DNA of 8,678 nt from CAYPJE01 sp964410945 (GTDB lineage Bacteria; Fidelibacterota; Marinisomatia; Marinisomatales; TCS56), in contig CAYPJE010000072.1 in the NCBI GenBank assembly GCA_964410945.1, positions 1-8,678 of the forward strand, given 5' to 3'. The notes under the pieces were generated by a model that was not told the DNA's origin, searched no databases, and saw only the letters and a list, made by a program, of their open reading frames with translations. The translations under genes and the position numbers were made by a program. This document shows positions 1 through 6,066 of this stretch, piece by piece (within the stretch, counting starts at the first letter, position 1; the number at the start of each line of letters is the position of its first letter).

Positions 1-51
1 GCTATTTATATAGTTACGTCAAATACAGCAACATTATTTGGCATTTACGCC

Positions 52-112
52 CATTGCGAACGAAGTGCCTGCCAGCCGAAGTCTTGTCAAAAACATAGGC
101 TGGAAGCAATCT
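52..112 (+). repeat. Dispersed dyad element, forward, long variant
   Basis: It begins CATTGCGA and ends GAAGCAATCT, the same ends as the other forward elements in the window. Its interior differs: CCAGCC (72-77) pairs with GGCTGG (98-103) around a 20-base loop. The same CCAGCC/GGCTGG arms recur in the hairpin at 620-653. This suggests a family with fixed ends and exchangeable palindromic interiors. Confidence 0.6.
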
Positions 113-115
113 TTT

Positions 116-157
116 AGATCACTTCGTCTTTCGCTGCTCTCACTCCTCGTGATGACA
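116..157 (-). repeat. Dispersed dyad element, reverse
   Basis: It runs from AGATCACTTCGTC to GTGATGACA, the inverted orientation of the GTCATTGCGA...GAAGCAATCT family. With the forward element at 169-200 it forms a head-to-head pair that could fold into one large hairpin. Confidence 0.7.
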
Positions 158-168
158 TTGATGGATTT

Positions 169-200
169 GTCATTGCGATCCCGGATTGTCGGGAGACGCA
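169..200 (+). repeat. Dispersed dyad element, forward
   Basis: It starts GTCATTGCGATCCCGG and has the internal stem CCCGG/TCGGG around a four-base loop, closed with one G-T pair. It ends GAGACGCA and lacks the AATCT end kept by other copies, so it is slightly degenerate. It pairs with the reverse element at 116-157. Confidence 0.7.
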
Positions 201-230
201 GACTATGATGGGTGCAGTTGTAATCCCAAC

Positions 231-520
231 CGTTTTAGCGGACAAAAAAGGCCATTTTACTGCGCCCATACAAGCGTTTTAGCTGGCCCAAAACGGGCTT
301 TTAACTATACTCAAACGACCGTTTTAGCGGACAAAAAAGGCCATTTTACTGAGCCCATACAGGCGTTTTACCTGGCCCAAACGCGCTTTTTACTATACTC
401 AAACGACCGTTTTAGCGGACTAAAAAGGCCATTTTACTGAGCCCATACAGGCGTTTTAGCTGTCCAAAACAGGCTTTTAACAATACTAAAACGCACGGTT
501 TAGTATAGTAAAACACCGGG
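231..520. repeat. Nested tandem array: 22-bp units within an 88/89-bp unit
   Basis: A CGTTTTAGCGGAC block starts at 231, 320 and 408, giving a higher-order unit of 88-89 bp in almost three copies. Inside it the motif TTTTA falls at 233, 255, 277, 299, 322, 344, 366, 388, 410, 432, 454 and 475, with a TTTA at 499. That is a step of 22 bp with 21- and 23-bp exceptions, about 13 units. Most units also carry an A-tract 9-10 bases after TTTTA, often AAAAC or AAACG. The pattern implies an old 22-bp satellite that diverged and was then amplified four units at a time. A frame at 186-440 passes through it, but the periods are not multiples of three, so successive copies are read in different frames. 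Confidence 0.9.
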
Positions 521-568
521 CTGAGAATCTGAATTACTGATTTTGAACTATTCCGGAAACGACATACT

Positions 569-606
569 GTCATTGCGATCCCGACTTGTCGGGAGAAGCA
601 ATCTTT
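569..606 (+). repeat. Dispersed dyad element, forward
   Basis: It opens GTCATTGCGATCCCGAC and closes GTCGGGAGAAGCAATC. The internal stem CCCGA/TCGGG has a CTTG loop. This is the best-preserved forward copy in the window. Confidence 0.75.
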
Positions 607-619
607 GAGGGGTAAAATC

Positions 620-653
620 CCAGCCTACGTTCCTGAAATGGAACTACGGCTGG
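620..653. repeat. Two-part hairpin with CCAGCC/GGCTGG arms
   Basis: The outer stem is CCAGCC (620-625) with GGCTGG (648-653). An inner stem GTTCC (629-633) pairs with GGAAC (640-644), with a symmetrical three-base internal bulge (TAC on each side). The outer arms match those inside the element at 52-112. There is no T-run after it, so it is not an obvious intrinsic terminator. Confidence 0.6.
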
Positions 654-657
654 TAAA

Positions 658-697
658 ACTTTGTCGTTCCACAAAGCCGGAACTCCTCCTGATAACA
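658..697 (-). repeat. Degenerate dyad element, reverse
   Basis: It reads ACTTTGTCGTTCC to CTGATAACA and aligns with the reverse elements at 1092-1133 and 1184-1225. An internal GTTCC/GGAAC pair (666-670 and 679-683) is present. With the forward copy at 707-744 it forms another head-to-head pair just upstream of the GIY-YIG gene. Confidence 0.5.
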
Positions 698-706
698 ATT
701 TAGTGT

Positions 707-744
707 GTCATTGCGATCCGCCAACTGGCGGAAAAGCAATCTTT
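707..744 (+). repeat. Dispersed dyad element, forward, with a changed stem
   Basis: It starts GTCATTGCGATCC and ends AAGCAATCTTT. Its internal stem is TCCGCC (717-722) and GGCGGA (727-732) around an AACT loop. This is a perfect 6-bp stem with a sequence different from the CCCGA/TCGGG stem of the other copies, so both sides have changed together. It ends 26 bases before the GIY-YIG start codon. Confidence 0.75.
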
Positions 745-770
745 AAAACAGGAATTATGTAAATTCACTG

Positions 771-1061
771 ATGAAATCATATTATGTTTATATAATGACA
801 AATTATCTGAATACTGTGGTGTATACTGGCATTACCAATAATCTGGAACGGCGGGTGCTGGAGCATAAGGAAGGAACTGGCAGCCGTTTCACCAGGAAAT
901 ATAAGTGTGCTAAACTGGTCTGGTACGAAGAAACCGATGATGTCGCAGAAGCTATCGCTGGAGAGAAACGTATCAAGGCCGGGTCACGGCAGAAGAAAAT
1001 AGATTTGGTCAATGCAATAAATCCTGAATGGAAGGATCTGGCGGAGGAATGGTTCCATTAA
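771..1061 (+). CDS. Small GIY-YIG domain endonuclease
   Basis: This 96-residue protein is a single GIY-YIG nuclease domain of the short stand-alone (COG2827/YhbQ-like) type. The family cuts DNA in a metal-dependent way, but the substrate of most stand-alone members is unknown. Visible motifs are Y5-V6-Y7 and Y18-T19-G20 (the GIY and YIG elements), R28, H32, the catalytic Glu E65 in AGEKRIK, and the family-typical ending NPEWKDL (84-90). All key catalytic positions appear intact and the length is normal. ATG at 771 is the likely start; the only nearby purine-rich stretch (AGGAA at about 750) is rather far away, so translation may be weak. The gene stands alone between repeat elements that end at 744 and resume at 1092, which suggests a link with the repeats (inference). 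Confidence 0.9.
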   Translation: MKSYYVYIMTNYLNTVVYTGITNNLERRVLEHKEGTGSRFTRKYKCAKLVWYEETDDVAEAIAGEKRIKAGSRQKKIDLVNAINPEWKDLAEEWFH

Positions 1062-1091
1062 TGGTGGGATGTACAAAAACAATCGTGGTTA

Positions 1092-1133
1092 AGATCGCTT
1101 CGTCATTCGTTTCACTCATTTCTCGCGATGACA
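1092..1133 (-). repeat. Dispersed dyad element, reverse
   Basis: It reads AGATCGCTTCGTCATTCG to CGCGATGACA. Its end pairs across a 4-base gap with the start of the forward copy at 1138, and its outer AGATCGCTTC pairs with GAAGCAATCT at 1164-1173 with one mismatch or G-T pair. The whole 1092-1173 block could fold as one long hairpin after the GIY-YIG gene. Confidence 0.75.
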
Positions 1134-1137
1134 GAAT

Positions 1138-1173
1138 GTCATTGCGATTCCGGTTTGTCGGGTGAAGCAATCT
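1138..1173 (+). repeat. Dispersed dyad element, forward
   Basis: It starts GTCATTGCGATTCCGG and ends GTGAAGCAATCT. The internal stem is TCCGG/TCGGG, where two base changes relative to the copy at 569 are tolerated as G-T wobble pairs. It is the partner of the reverse element at 1092-1133. Confidence 0.75.
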
Positions 1174-1183
1174 ATGTTTGTTT

Positions 1184-1225
1184 AGATTCCTTCGTCATTC
1201 ACAAAGCTCATTTCTTGCGATGACA
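1184..1225 (-). repeat. Dispersed dyad element, reverse
   Basis: It reads AGATTCCTTCGTCATTC to TTGCGATGACA. It is the third element downstream of the GIY-YIG gene and has no forward partner immediately after it. With the forward copy at 1138 it forms the opposite, tail-to-tail arrangement. Confidence 0.7.
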
Positions 1226-1238
1226 ATACACTAGTAAA

Positions 1239-1275
1239 ACAATTCAAAAATAATTGTATGTAACTGTATTATAAT
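1239..1275 (+). promoter_or_regulatory. Possible promoter with an operator-like palindrome
   Basis: A perfect TATAAT lies at 1270-1275, 33 bases before the likely ATG at 1309. No TTGACA-like -35 box sits at the right distance, and no Bacteroidota-type TAnnTTTG is seen. Just upstream is a perfect inverted repeat, ACAATT (1239-1244) and AATTGT (1252-1257), with a 7-base AT-only centre apart from one C. It could bind a dimeric regulator. This rests on pattern alone in AT-rich DNA. Confidence 0.25.
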
Positions 1276-1308
1276 GCTAGCTTTCATTGTCATGTGGGGA
1301 AAATATTA

Positions 1309-2064
1309 ATGCGGTACGTGAATGGGATTATTTCTCCGATAAAATATCTTTTGATTATATTATTCATTCAATCCTCACTGGCACAATCAATTCAGTTCTT
1401 TCCTGAAACCGATACGTTATTTGTCTATGGCGGATGCACCGGTGCGGTGGTTTATTGTTCTGTTTCGGAAGGTATTTATTCAGATAGTGTTATCATAGAA
1501 GAGGGCTTCAATACAAGTCTGTGGTATTTCACTGATCAGGGCGGGTGGGAAGATTATTTGAGTAAATGTTATTTTATTATTCCTGATTCATCCGATGAAT
1601 TCGATTATGAACTATGGTATGTACCAAACAACCTGCTACCATATCAGGAGCGGATCAGTATGGATACCACCTATATGTTTATGTCTGAGTTTTTTGACTT
1701 ACTGTTGATTGCCCGGAAGGACGGTGAACAGGTTGATTCACTGTCTCAGGTATGTAAAGCCAGATGGGGTTTGGGAGTCAATGGTCAACTTCAATATCCT
1801 CGATCGATTAAGTTGATCGGTAATTATCCCAATCCTTTCAATCCGTCAACGGTCATCGAATACCAGCTGAGCCAGCCGATGACAGTGGAATTGAGAGTAT
1901 TTAACCTGTTAGGTGAGGAAATTATCACGCTGGTTTCCGAGTATCAGGCTGCCGGTAATAAGTCGGTAAACTGGGATGCAGCCGGACTGCCGGGCGGAGT
2001 TTATTTTTACCAGCTGAGGACCAGTGGTTATGCAGCGGCCAGAAAAATGGTGTTGTTGAAGTGA
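1309..2064 (+). CDS. Secreted protein of unknown function with T9SS sorting domain
   Basis: This 251-residue protein has a signal peptide (residues 1-25, hydrophobic core YLLIILFI, likely cut at SSLA/Q). A middle region of about 145 residues follows that I do not recognise; it is rich in aromatic and acidic residues and has four Cys. The C-terminal region (about 172-251) is a T9SS type A sorting domain: NYPNPFNPST, then VELRVFNLLGEEI, then GGVYFYQL, then the final KMVLLK. In T9SS organisms this domain takes the protein across the outer membrane and is removed or anchored at the surface. I chose ATG at 1309 because GGGGA at 1297-1300 sits 8 bases before it; an in-frame GTG at 1294 would add five residues. 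The stop codon overlaps the next frame by 4 bases. Confidence 0.8.
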   Translation: MRYVNGIISPIKYLLIILFIQSSLAQSIQFFPETDTLFVYGGCTGAVVYCSVSEGIYSDSVIIEEGFNTSLWYFTDQGGWEDYLSKCYFIIPDSSDEFDYELWYVPNNLLPYQERISMDTTYMFMSEFFDLLLIARKDGEQVDSLSQVCKARWGLGVNGQLQYPRSIKLIGNYPNPFNPSTVIEYQLSQPMTVELRVFNLLGEEIITLVSEYQAAGNKSVNWDAAGLPGGVYFYQLRTSGYAAARKMVLLK

Positions 2065-2894
2065 TTCATCCACTCCCGTTTGAAACTGATGGCACTTATA
2101 AACGCTTCTTCCATACTGATTATCTTGGTTCAATCCGCCGTATTTCCACTGGTAACAGTTCATCGGATTTCTGGGGTCGGGATTACTATCCCTTTGGTGC
2201 TGAACGTGCCGCCTGGGGATTGGATAATGATTACAAATTCACCGGCAAGGAACGCGATGATGATATAGCCCTGGATTACAGTTGGCATCGCTATTATGAT
2301 TATGAACTTGGCAGATTTACACAGGTCGATCCACTATGGCAAAAGTACCCGGGATTGAGCCCATATCATTATTGTAGTAATAATCCTTTGACTAGAGTTG
2401 ATCCAGATGGTTTAGCGGTAGTAGCTGTTAAAAATGAAAAGCTAAGTAATTCACCACTATTATTCGCTAGTATGACTTATTCGTTGACTCCAAGTTCTGC
2501 AGCGGGTGGGCTTGGACTGTTAGGATTATCATTACTAGCAAATAGTATTTCAAAGCCATCACCGACGCCGGAAATAAAATTACAGCAGATTAAGAATAAA
2601 GTTAAAAAAACTACGCCTATGCCAACACCAGGGAATAATGGGGATTACAACTACAATAATAATAAGCCAGGTAATAAGATTTCAATAGGTAAAAAAATCG
2701 CAATTGCTGTTATGTCGGCATTAGGCGTTAGTAATAACTATACTGCACCTCATGAGAATCCCAATTCATCAAATTCATCTTCAAATCATTCAGACTCCAA
2801 TCAACAATCAAATAGTAATAAAAATAAACAATCTGGAGATAGTAAGAAAAATCAGACTGCTCAACCAGTTGATATCAACACGCCAAAGGAATAA
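2061..2894 (+). CDS. Orphan RHS C-terminal fragment: core domain plus variable tip
   Basis: This 277-residue frame starts inside the RHS-repeat-associated core domain, without the several hundred to over a thousand shell residues of a full RHS/YD-repeat protein. Core landmarks are FFHTDYLGS (16-24), RDYYPFG (40-46), KFTGKERD (59-66), LDYSWHRYYD (71-80), LGRFTQVDP (83-91) and the PxxxxDPxGL motif at 109-118 (P109, D114, P115, G117, L118), where RHS proteins release their tip by self-cleavage. The next 159 residues match no toxin I recognise: hydrophobic stretches near 147-161 and 213-223, a Lys-rich region between, and an Asn/Ser/Lys-rich tail. GC falls from about 44% in the core to about 32% in the tip. 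GTG at 2061 overlaps the preceding stop as GTGA. It may be a displaced tip module or a pseudogene piece; no signal peptide is present. Confidence 0.7.
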   Translation: MIHPLPFETDGTYKRFFHTDYLGSIRRISTGNSSSDFWGRDYYPFGAERAAWGLDNDYKFTGKERDDDIALDYSWHRYYDYELGRFTQVDPLWQKYPGLSPYHYCSNNPLTRVDPDGLAVVAVKNEKLSNSPLLFASMTYSLTPSSAAGGLGLLGLSLLANSISKPSPTPEIKLQQIKNKVKKTTPMPTPGNNGDYNYNNNKPGNKISIGKKIAIAVMSALGVSNNYTAPHENPNSSNSSSNHSDSNQQSNSNKNKQSGDSKKNQTAQPVDINTPKE

Positions 2895-2915
2895 GACAAC
2901 AAGGTGAGACTATTT

Positions 2916-3815
2916 ATGAGTAATATTGAAATACATATAACTAAACAGCTTACTAGGGCAGATAATTATATGGATAAGAACCATAATTATAAAAAAGCCT
3001 ATAAGATATACTGTAACATGGAGGATGTGGCGACCACTGAAAAAATCAATAATATCAATAAGGATATTCCTAAGAAAATATATTGGGGTTTATTTATTTT
3101 GTCAATTCAAGTTGAGTTATCCACCGAAGAAATCAAGAAATATTATAATATTATATGTTCCCGATATCCAGAGTTGTTACAGGATTTATCTGGATTATAT
3201 TGGTTAAGTGAATATAAATGGATTAACAATAAGAAACATGCATCTATAGCTCTCTTAGAAAAAATAATTAAACAAACAGAGAATGAGAAAGGTAAGGAAA
3301 ATCTTTTTATAAGTGCAAGAATACAGCTGATTAATAATTTATACCTAGCAGGAAAATATCAAAAGGTTGTGGATTTAATAAGTGAGGTTAACTCGGGACA
3401 GATCCCCGAATCCAATTTTGCTAAGTTAGAATTATTATTAGGAGCAGCTTTATTAGAAATTGAAGAATATGGAGAATCTATACGCGTATTTATAAACGCA
3501 TTAGAATGTCATACCTATACATTTAATGATAGAGCTTTAATATATTATAAAATTGGTTTTGCTTTGTTATCTTATCTGGATACTACAAAGAGAGCACGAA
3601 GATATTTTATGAAATCATTGATACTGAATAAACTTACTACCGATAGAGATGGGATTGCACTAGGATATTATGGTCTCTCAGAATGCGATTATAGACTGGG
3701 GAAATATAATAAGGCAAGTATAGAAATAAATAAGGCACTAAAATATGAACTGGATAATACACACAGAGATATAATGATTGATTTGGAAAAAAGAATAAAA
3801 TGCAAACTTCAATAA
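2916..3815 (+). CDS. AT-rich cytosolic TPR-like helical repeat protein
   Basis: This protein of 299 residues has no signal peptide or membrane segment and looks entirely helical. The C-terminal half has four TPR-like helical hairpins at about 132-156, 169-197, 207-238 and 247-277, with typical turns such as LAGKYQKVVDLI, EEYGESIRVF and RLGKYNKASIEI. TPR solenoids bind other proteins; the partner here is unknown. ATG at 2916 is preferred because AGGTGA (2902-2907) is well spaced before it; an in-frame GTG at 2904 lies within that site. GC is about 30% in the parts I counted, well below the flanking secreted-protein genes and close to the RHS tip just upstream (21-base gap). The shared composition and tight spacing suggest the two genes arrived together, so it is a candidate immunity or partner protein (inference). 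Confidence 0.7.
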   Translation: MSNIEIHITKQLTRADNYMDKNHNYKKAYKIYCNMEDVATTEKINNINKDIPKKIYWGLFILSIQVELSTEEIKKYYNIICSRYPELLQDLSGLYWLSEYKWINNKKHASIALLEKIIKQTENEKGKENLFISARIQLINNLYLAGKYQKVVDLISEVNSGQIPESNFAKLELLLGAALLEIEEYGESIRVFINALECHTYTFNDRALIYYKIGFALLSYLDTTKRARRYFMKSLILNKLTTDRDGIALGYYGLSECDYRLGKYNKASIEINKALKYELDNTHRDIMIDLEKRIKCKLQ

Positions 3816-3867
3816 GAGATATTATAACCCTCCTTTTTAAAGCCTGATTACAGTATAAGAAAAGACA

Positions 3868-5967
3868 TTGATAAAGTATGTTTCGCTGGAAAAATTTACC
3901 ATAATTATTTTATTGATACTATCTATTAGGCTTTTTGCTCAATCCAATTGGCAGTATCAGTGGACACTTCCAACAACTAATCATCTATTTGAAATATCAT
4001 TTCCGACACCTGATACAGGTTACGCTGTAGGGGATTTTGGATCAATAATTAAAACAATAGATAAGGGGGAAACCTGGTTACATCTTAATTCAGGGGTATC
4101 ATCTGTTTTTTCAGCCCTGTATTTCTGTGATACTGAACTTGGGTATGCAGCTGGTGAGGAAGGTATTATTCTTAAAACAACCGATGGTGGAACTTCATGG
4201 CAAACACTTGAAACCGGCTATTATAATGATATCTACTCTCTGTATTTTTTATCACCGGACACAGGATTTGCCGTGGGCTGGTTTGATGGTGTTCTCAAAA
4301 CATTTGATGGCGGTGAGAGCTGGGAATACAATGCTGGTTTTTATCAAGGTAATACGTATCATGAAATATATTTCATTAACTCAAGACTGGGGTTTGTTGT
4401 AGGAGGTGCGGGATTTATTTACCGAACAAAGGATGGTGGTGCCACCTGGGAGAAATTCAACAGCGATGCACCGTCACTGTTTTCCGTGAATTTCTATGAC
4501 GAAAATATTGGCCTGGCCGGCAGTCGTAATGGGATTTATATGAAAACCATTGATGGCGGCGATAACTGGACCATCTATTATTCACCCATTGCAAATGACT
4601 TCATTCCGGCAATTGAGTTCATCAGTGCTGACACGGTGGTCATGGTTGGTAACACCGTGTACGATGGGGGCCATTTTCTCATATCATATGATGGGGGATA
4701 TTCCTGGTATTATCAGGACATCGAAGCATATGATGATATGGCTGTCGTCAATGGCAGGGAAATCCACCTTGTTGGTTCGAAGACGGCAATCACCTGTTCT
4801 CCAGACCTGGGGCAGACCTGGGAGCAGCAGTCCGAATATCATTCGGAAAAATTATATGCCATTGATTTTCTGGAATCCAATGTTGGAATTGCTGTCGGTC
4901 TCTGGGGTAAAGTAATTAAAACCACCGATGGACAGACCTGGCAGGATGTGGCCGATGGGTACCCCAATCATATGTACGGTATTGATTTCAATTCCCGGTC
5001 GGTTGGATTGATCGTTGGTGTTGATGGTATCCTGCGATCGGCCGATTCCGGTGAATCATGGAGCAGAGTATATTATGATGATGAATTAGTTAGTGTTGAT
5101 TTTGTTTCCGATGATGTCGCCTATGCCGCCGGTGATTATGGCGCCTGTTATAAATCAACCAACTCCGGTGTAAGCTGGCAGACCATCAACGTACCCAACA
5201 ACTGGGACGTTAGGACAATTAAGTTCCTGAGTCCTGATCATGGTTTTATTTCCTGCGGGAGCAATATTTATAAGACCAAAGATGGTGGTGTATCATGGTA
5301 TGAAGTGAATGGAATAACTAAATCGGTTAATGAAATTAATTTTCCTACTTCATCTGTCGGTTACTGCGTAAGTGGGGGCGGTTATATCGCCAAGACCTGT
5401 GATGGCGGAGATAATTGGACCACCCTTGCCCAGGATTTAACAACGCTTACATTCCGCGCCGTCCGGTTCAGTGATGAAAACAGGGGAATTGTCGTGGGGA
5501 ATGACGGTACAATTCTATATACCAGTGATGGAGGTACGACCTGGGGAATGCTGCCTAATTTTTCTAATGCTGATTGTCATTCCATTGCCCTGACTGATGA
5601 GAATGAATGGTATATCTGTGGTGATTACGGATTACTGCTGTATTCCGGCAATTGCGGAGGTCTGCTTTCAATTGATAATAATATTGCTTACACAACTATT
5701 CCTACGGAGAGGTTGATCCACAGTGCTTATCCAAATCCATTTAACTCGTCTATAACTGTTGACTATGTAATCCCTTTTAAAGGTTTTATAGATATATCAG
5801 TATATGATATAACCGGCCGTGAAATTGTGCAATTGGTAAATTCAGATATGTCTACCGGTAAACATTCCCTGCAGTGGAATCCGGCTGATATGGCCAGTGG
5901 CTTATATATTATCACCCTTAAATCCCGGGATTCATTTGAGACAAAAAAAGTGACCCTGGTTAAGTAG
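3868..5967 (+). CDS. Secreted Asp-box (Ycf48-like) propeller protein with T9SS sorting domain
   Basis: This 699-residue protein has a signal peptide (1-24, cut after RLFA). A long repeat region at about 35-600 carries 13 Asp-boxes of the DGGxSW type, at residues 65, 106, 147, 189, 229, 275, 313, 354, 393, 432, 472, 512 and 554, about 41 residues apart. Each is preceded by a GYAVGxxGxIxKT strand pattern, as in Ycf48/photosystem II stability-factor and sialidase-type beta-propellers. A degenerate 14th unit lies near 582-598. The number fits two six- or seven-bladed propellers. Such repeats usually bind proteins or glycans; no sialidase active site is apparent. Residues 619-699 are a T9SS sorting domain (YPNPFNSS at 621-628, ending KKVTLVK). 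The start must be after a stop at 3856-3858, and TTG at 3868 is the only good choice, with a weak AAGAAAAG upstream. Role: probable surface adhesion or binding protein. Confidence 0.88.
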   Translation: MIKYVSLEKFTIIILLILSIRLFAQSNWQYQWTLPTTNHLFEISFPTPDTGYAVGDFGSIIKTIDKGETWLHLNSGVSSVFSALYFCDTELGYAAGEEGIILKTTDGGTSWQTLETGYYNDIYSLYFLSPDTGFAVGWFDGVLKTFDGGESWEYNAGFYQGNTYHEIYFINSRLGFVVGGAGFIYRTKDGGATWEKFNSDAPSLFSVNFYDENIGLAGSRNGIYMKTIDGGDNWTIYYSPIANDFIPAIEFISADTVVMVGNTVYDGGHFLISYDGGYSWYYQDIEAYDDMAVVNGREIHLVGSKTAITCSPDLGQTWEQQSEYHSEKLYAIDFLESNVGIAVGLWGKVIKTTDGQTWQDVADGYPNHMYGIDFNSRSVGLIVGVDGILRSADSGESWSRVYYDDELVSVDFVSDDVAYAAGDYGACYKSTNSGVSWQTINVPNNWDVRTIKFLSPDHGFISCGSNIYKTKDGGVSWYEVNGITKSVNEINFPTSSVGYCVSGGGYIAKTCDGGDNWTTLAQDLTTLTFRAVRFSDENRGIVVGNDGTILYTSDGGTTWGMLPNFSNADCHSIALTDENEWYICGDYGLLLYSGNCGGLLSIDNNIAYTTIPTERLIHSAYPNPFNSSITVDYVIPFKGFIDISVYDITGREIVQLVNSDMSTGKHSLQWNPADMASGLYIITLKSRDSFETKKVTLVK

Positions 5968-5977
5968 GATAATGACA

Positions 5978-5994
5978 AAGCCGTAAATCGGTTT
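5978..5994 (+). terminator. Weak terminator-like hairpin
   Basis: AAGCCG (5978-5983) pairs with CGGTTT (5989-5994), including one G-T pair, around a TAAAT loop, 11 bases after the propeller gene stop. Only a short, interrupted T-stretch follows, so intrinsic termination here is doubtful. Confidence 0.25.
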
Positions 5995-6014
5995 GAAATT
6001 ATTTGATACGGATT

Positions 6015-6055
6015 AGATCACTTTGTCATTCGCTATGCTCACTCCTCGTGATGAC
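6015..6055 (-). repeat. Dispersed dyad element, reverse
   Basis: It reads AGATCACTTTGTCATTCG to CTCGTGATGAC and matches the element at 116-157 closely. This shows that the repeat family extends about 5 kb from the GIY-YIG gene. No forward partner follows. Confidence 0.7.
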
Positions 6056-6066
6056 TTACCAATTAC

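Larger units (their letters stand above)
1..770. other. Repeat-filled region without a supported gene
   Basis: This 770-base stretch has no reading frame with recognisable protein features. It contains dispersed dyad elements (near 52-112, 116-157, 169-200, 569-606, 658-697 and 707-744), a nested tandem array (about 231-520) and a hairpin (620-653). Bases 1-51 hold nothing I can identify. A frame open from the left edge to a stop at 115-117 runs into a repeat element and shows no protein-like features, so I do not call it a gene tail. Confidence 0.7.

Noticed and set aside
1..117. Tail of an upstream gene entering from the left edge
   Set aside because: The frame is open to a stop at 115-117, but its second half is a dispersed repeat element and the first half has no recognisable protein features.
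186..440. 84-codon open frame through the tandem array
   Set aside because: It follows the repeats, whose 22- and 88/89-bp periods shift frame between copies. It has no ribosome site and no protein family signal.
231..520. CRISPR array
   Set aside because: Units are contiguous, with no unique spacers of regular length and no cas genes nearby.
1909..2163. Minus-strand frame of 84 codons across the cargo/RHS junction
   Set aside because: It is the antisense of two frames with clear T9SS and RHS motifs and shows no features of its own.
3868..5967. Sialidase enzyme
   Set aside because: Asp-boxes are present, but I see no arginine triad or other catalytic residue pattern; the GYAVGxxGxIxKT repeats fit Ycf48-like binding propellers better.
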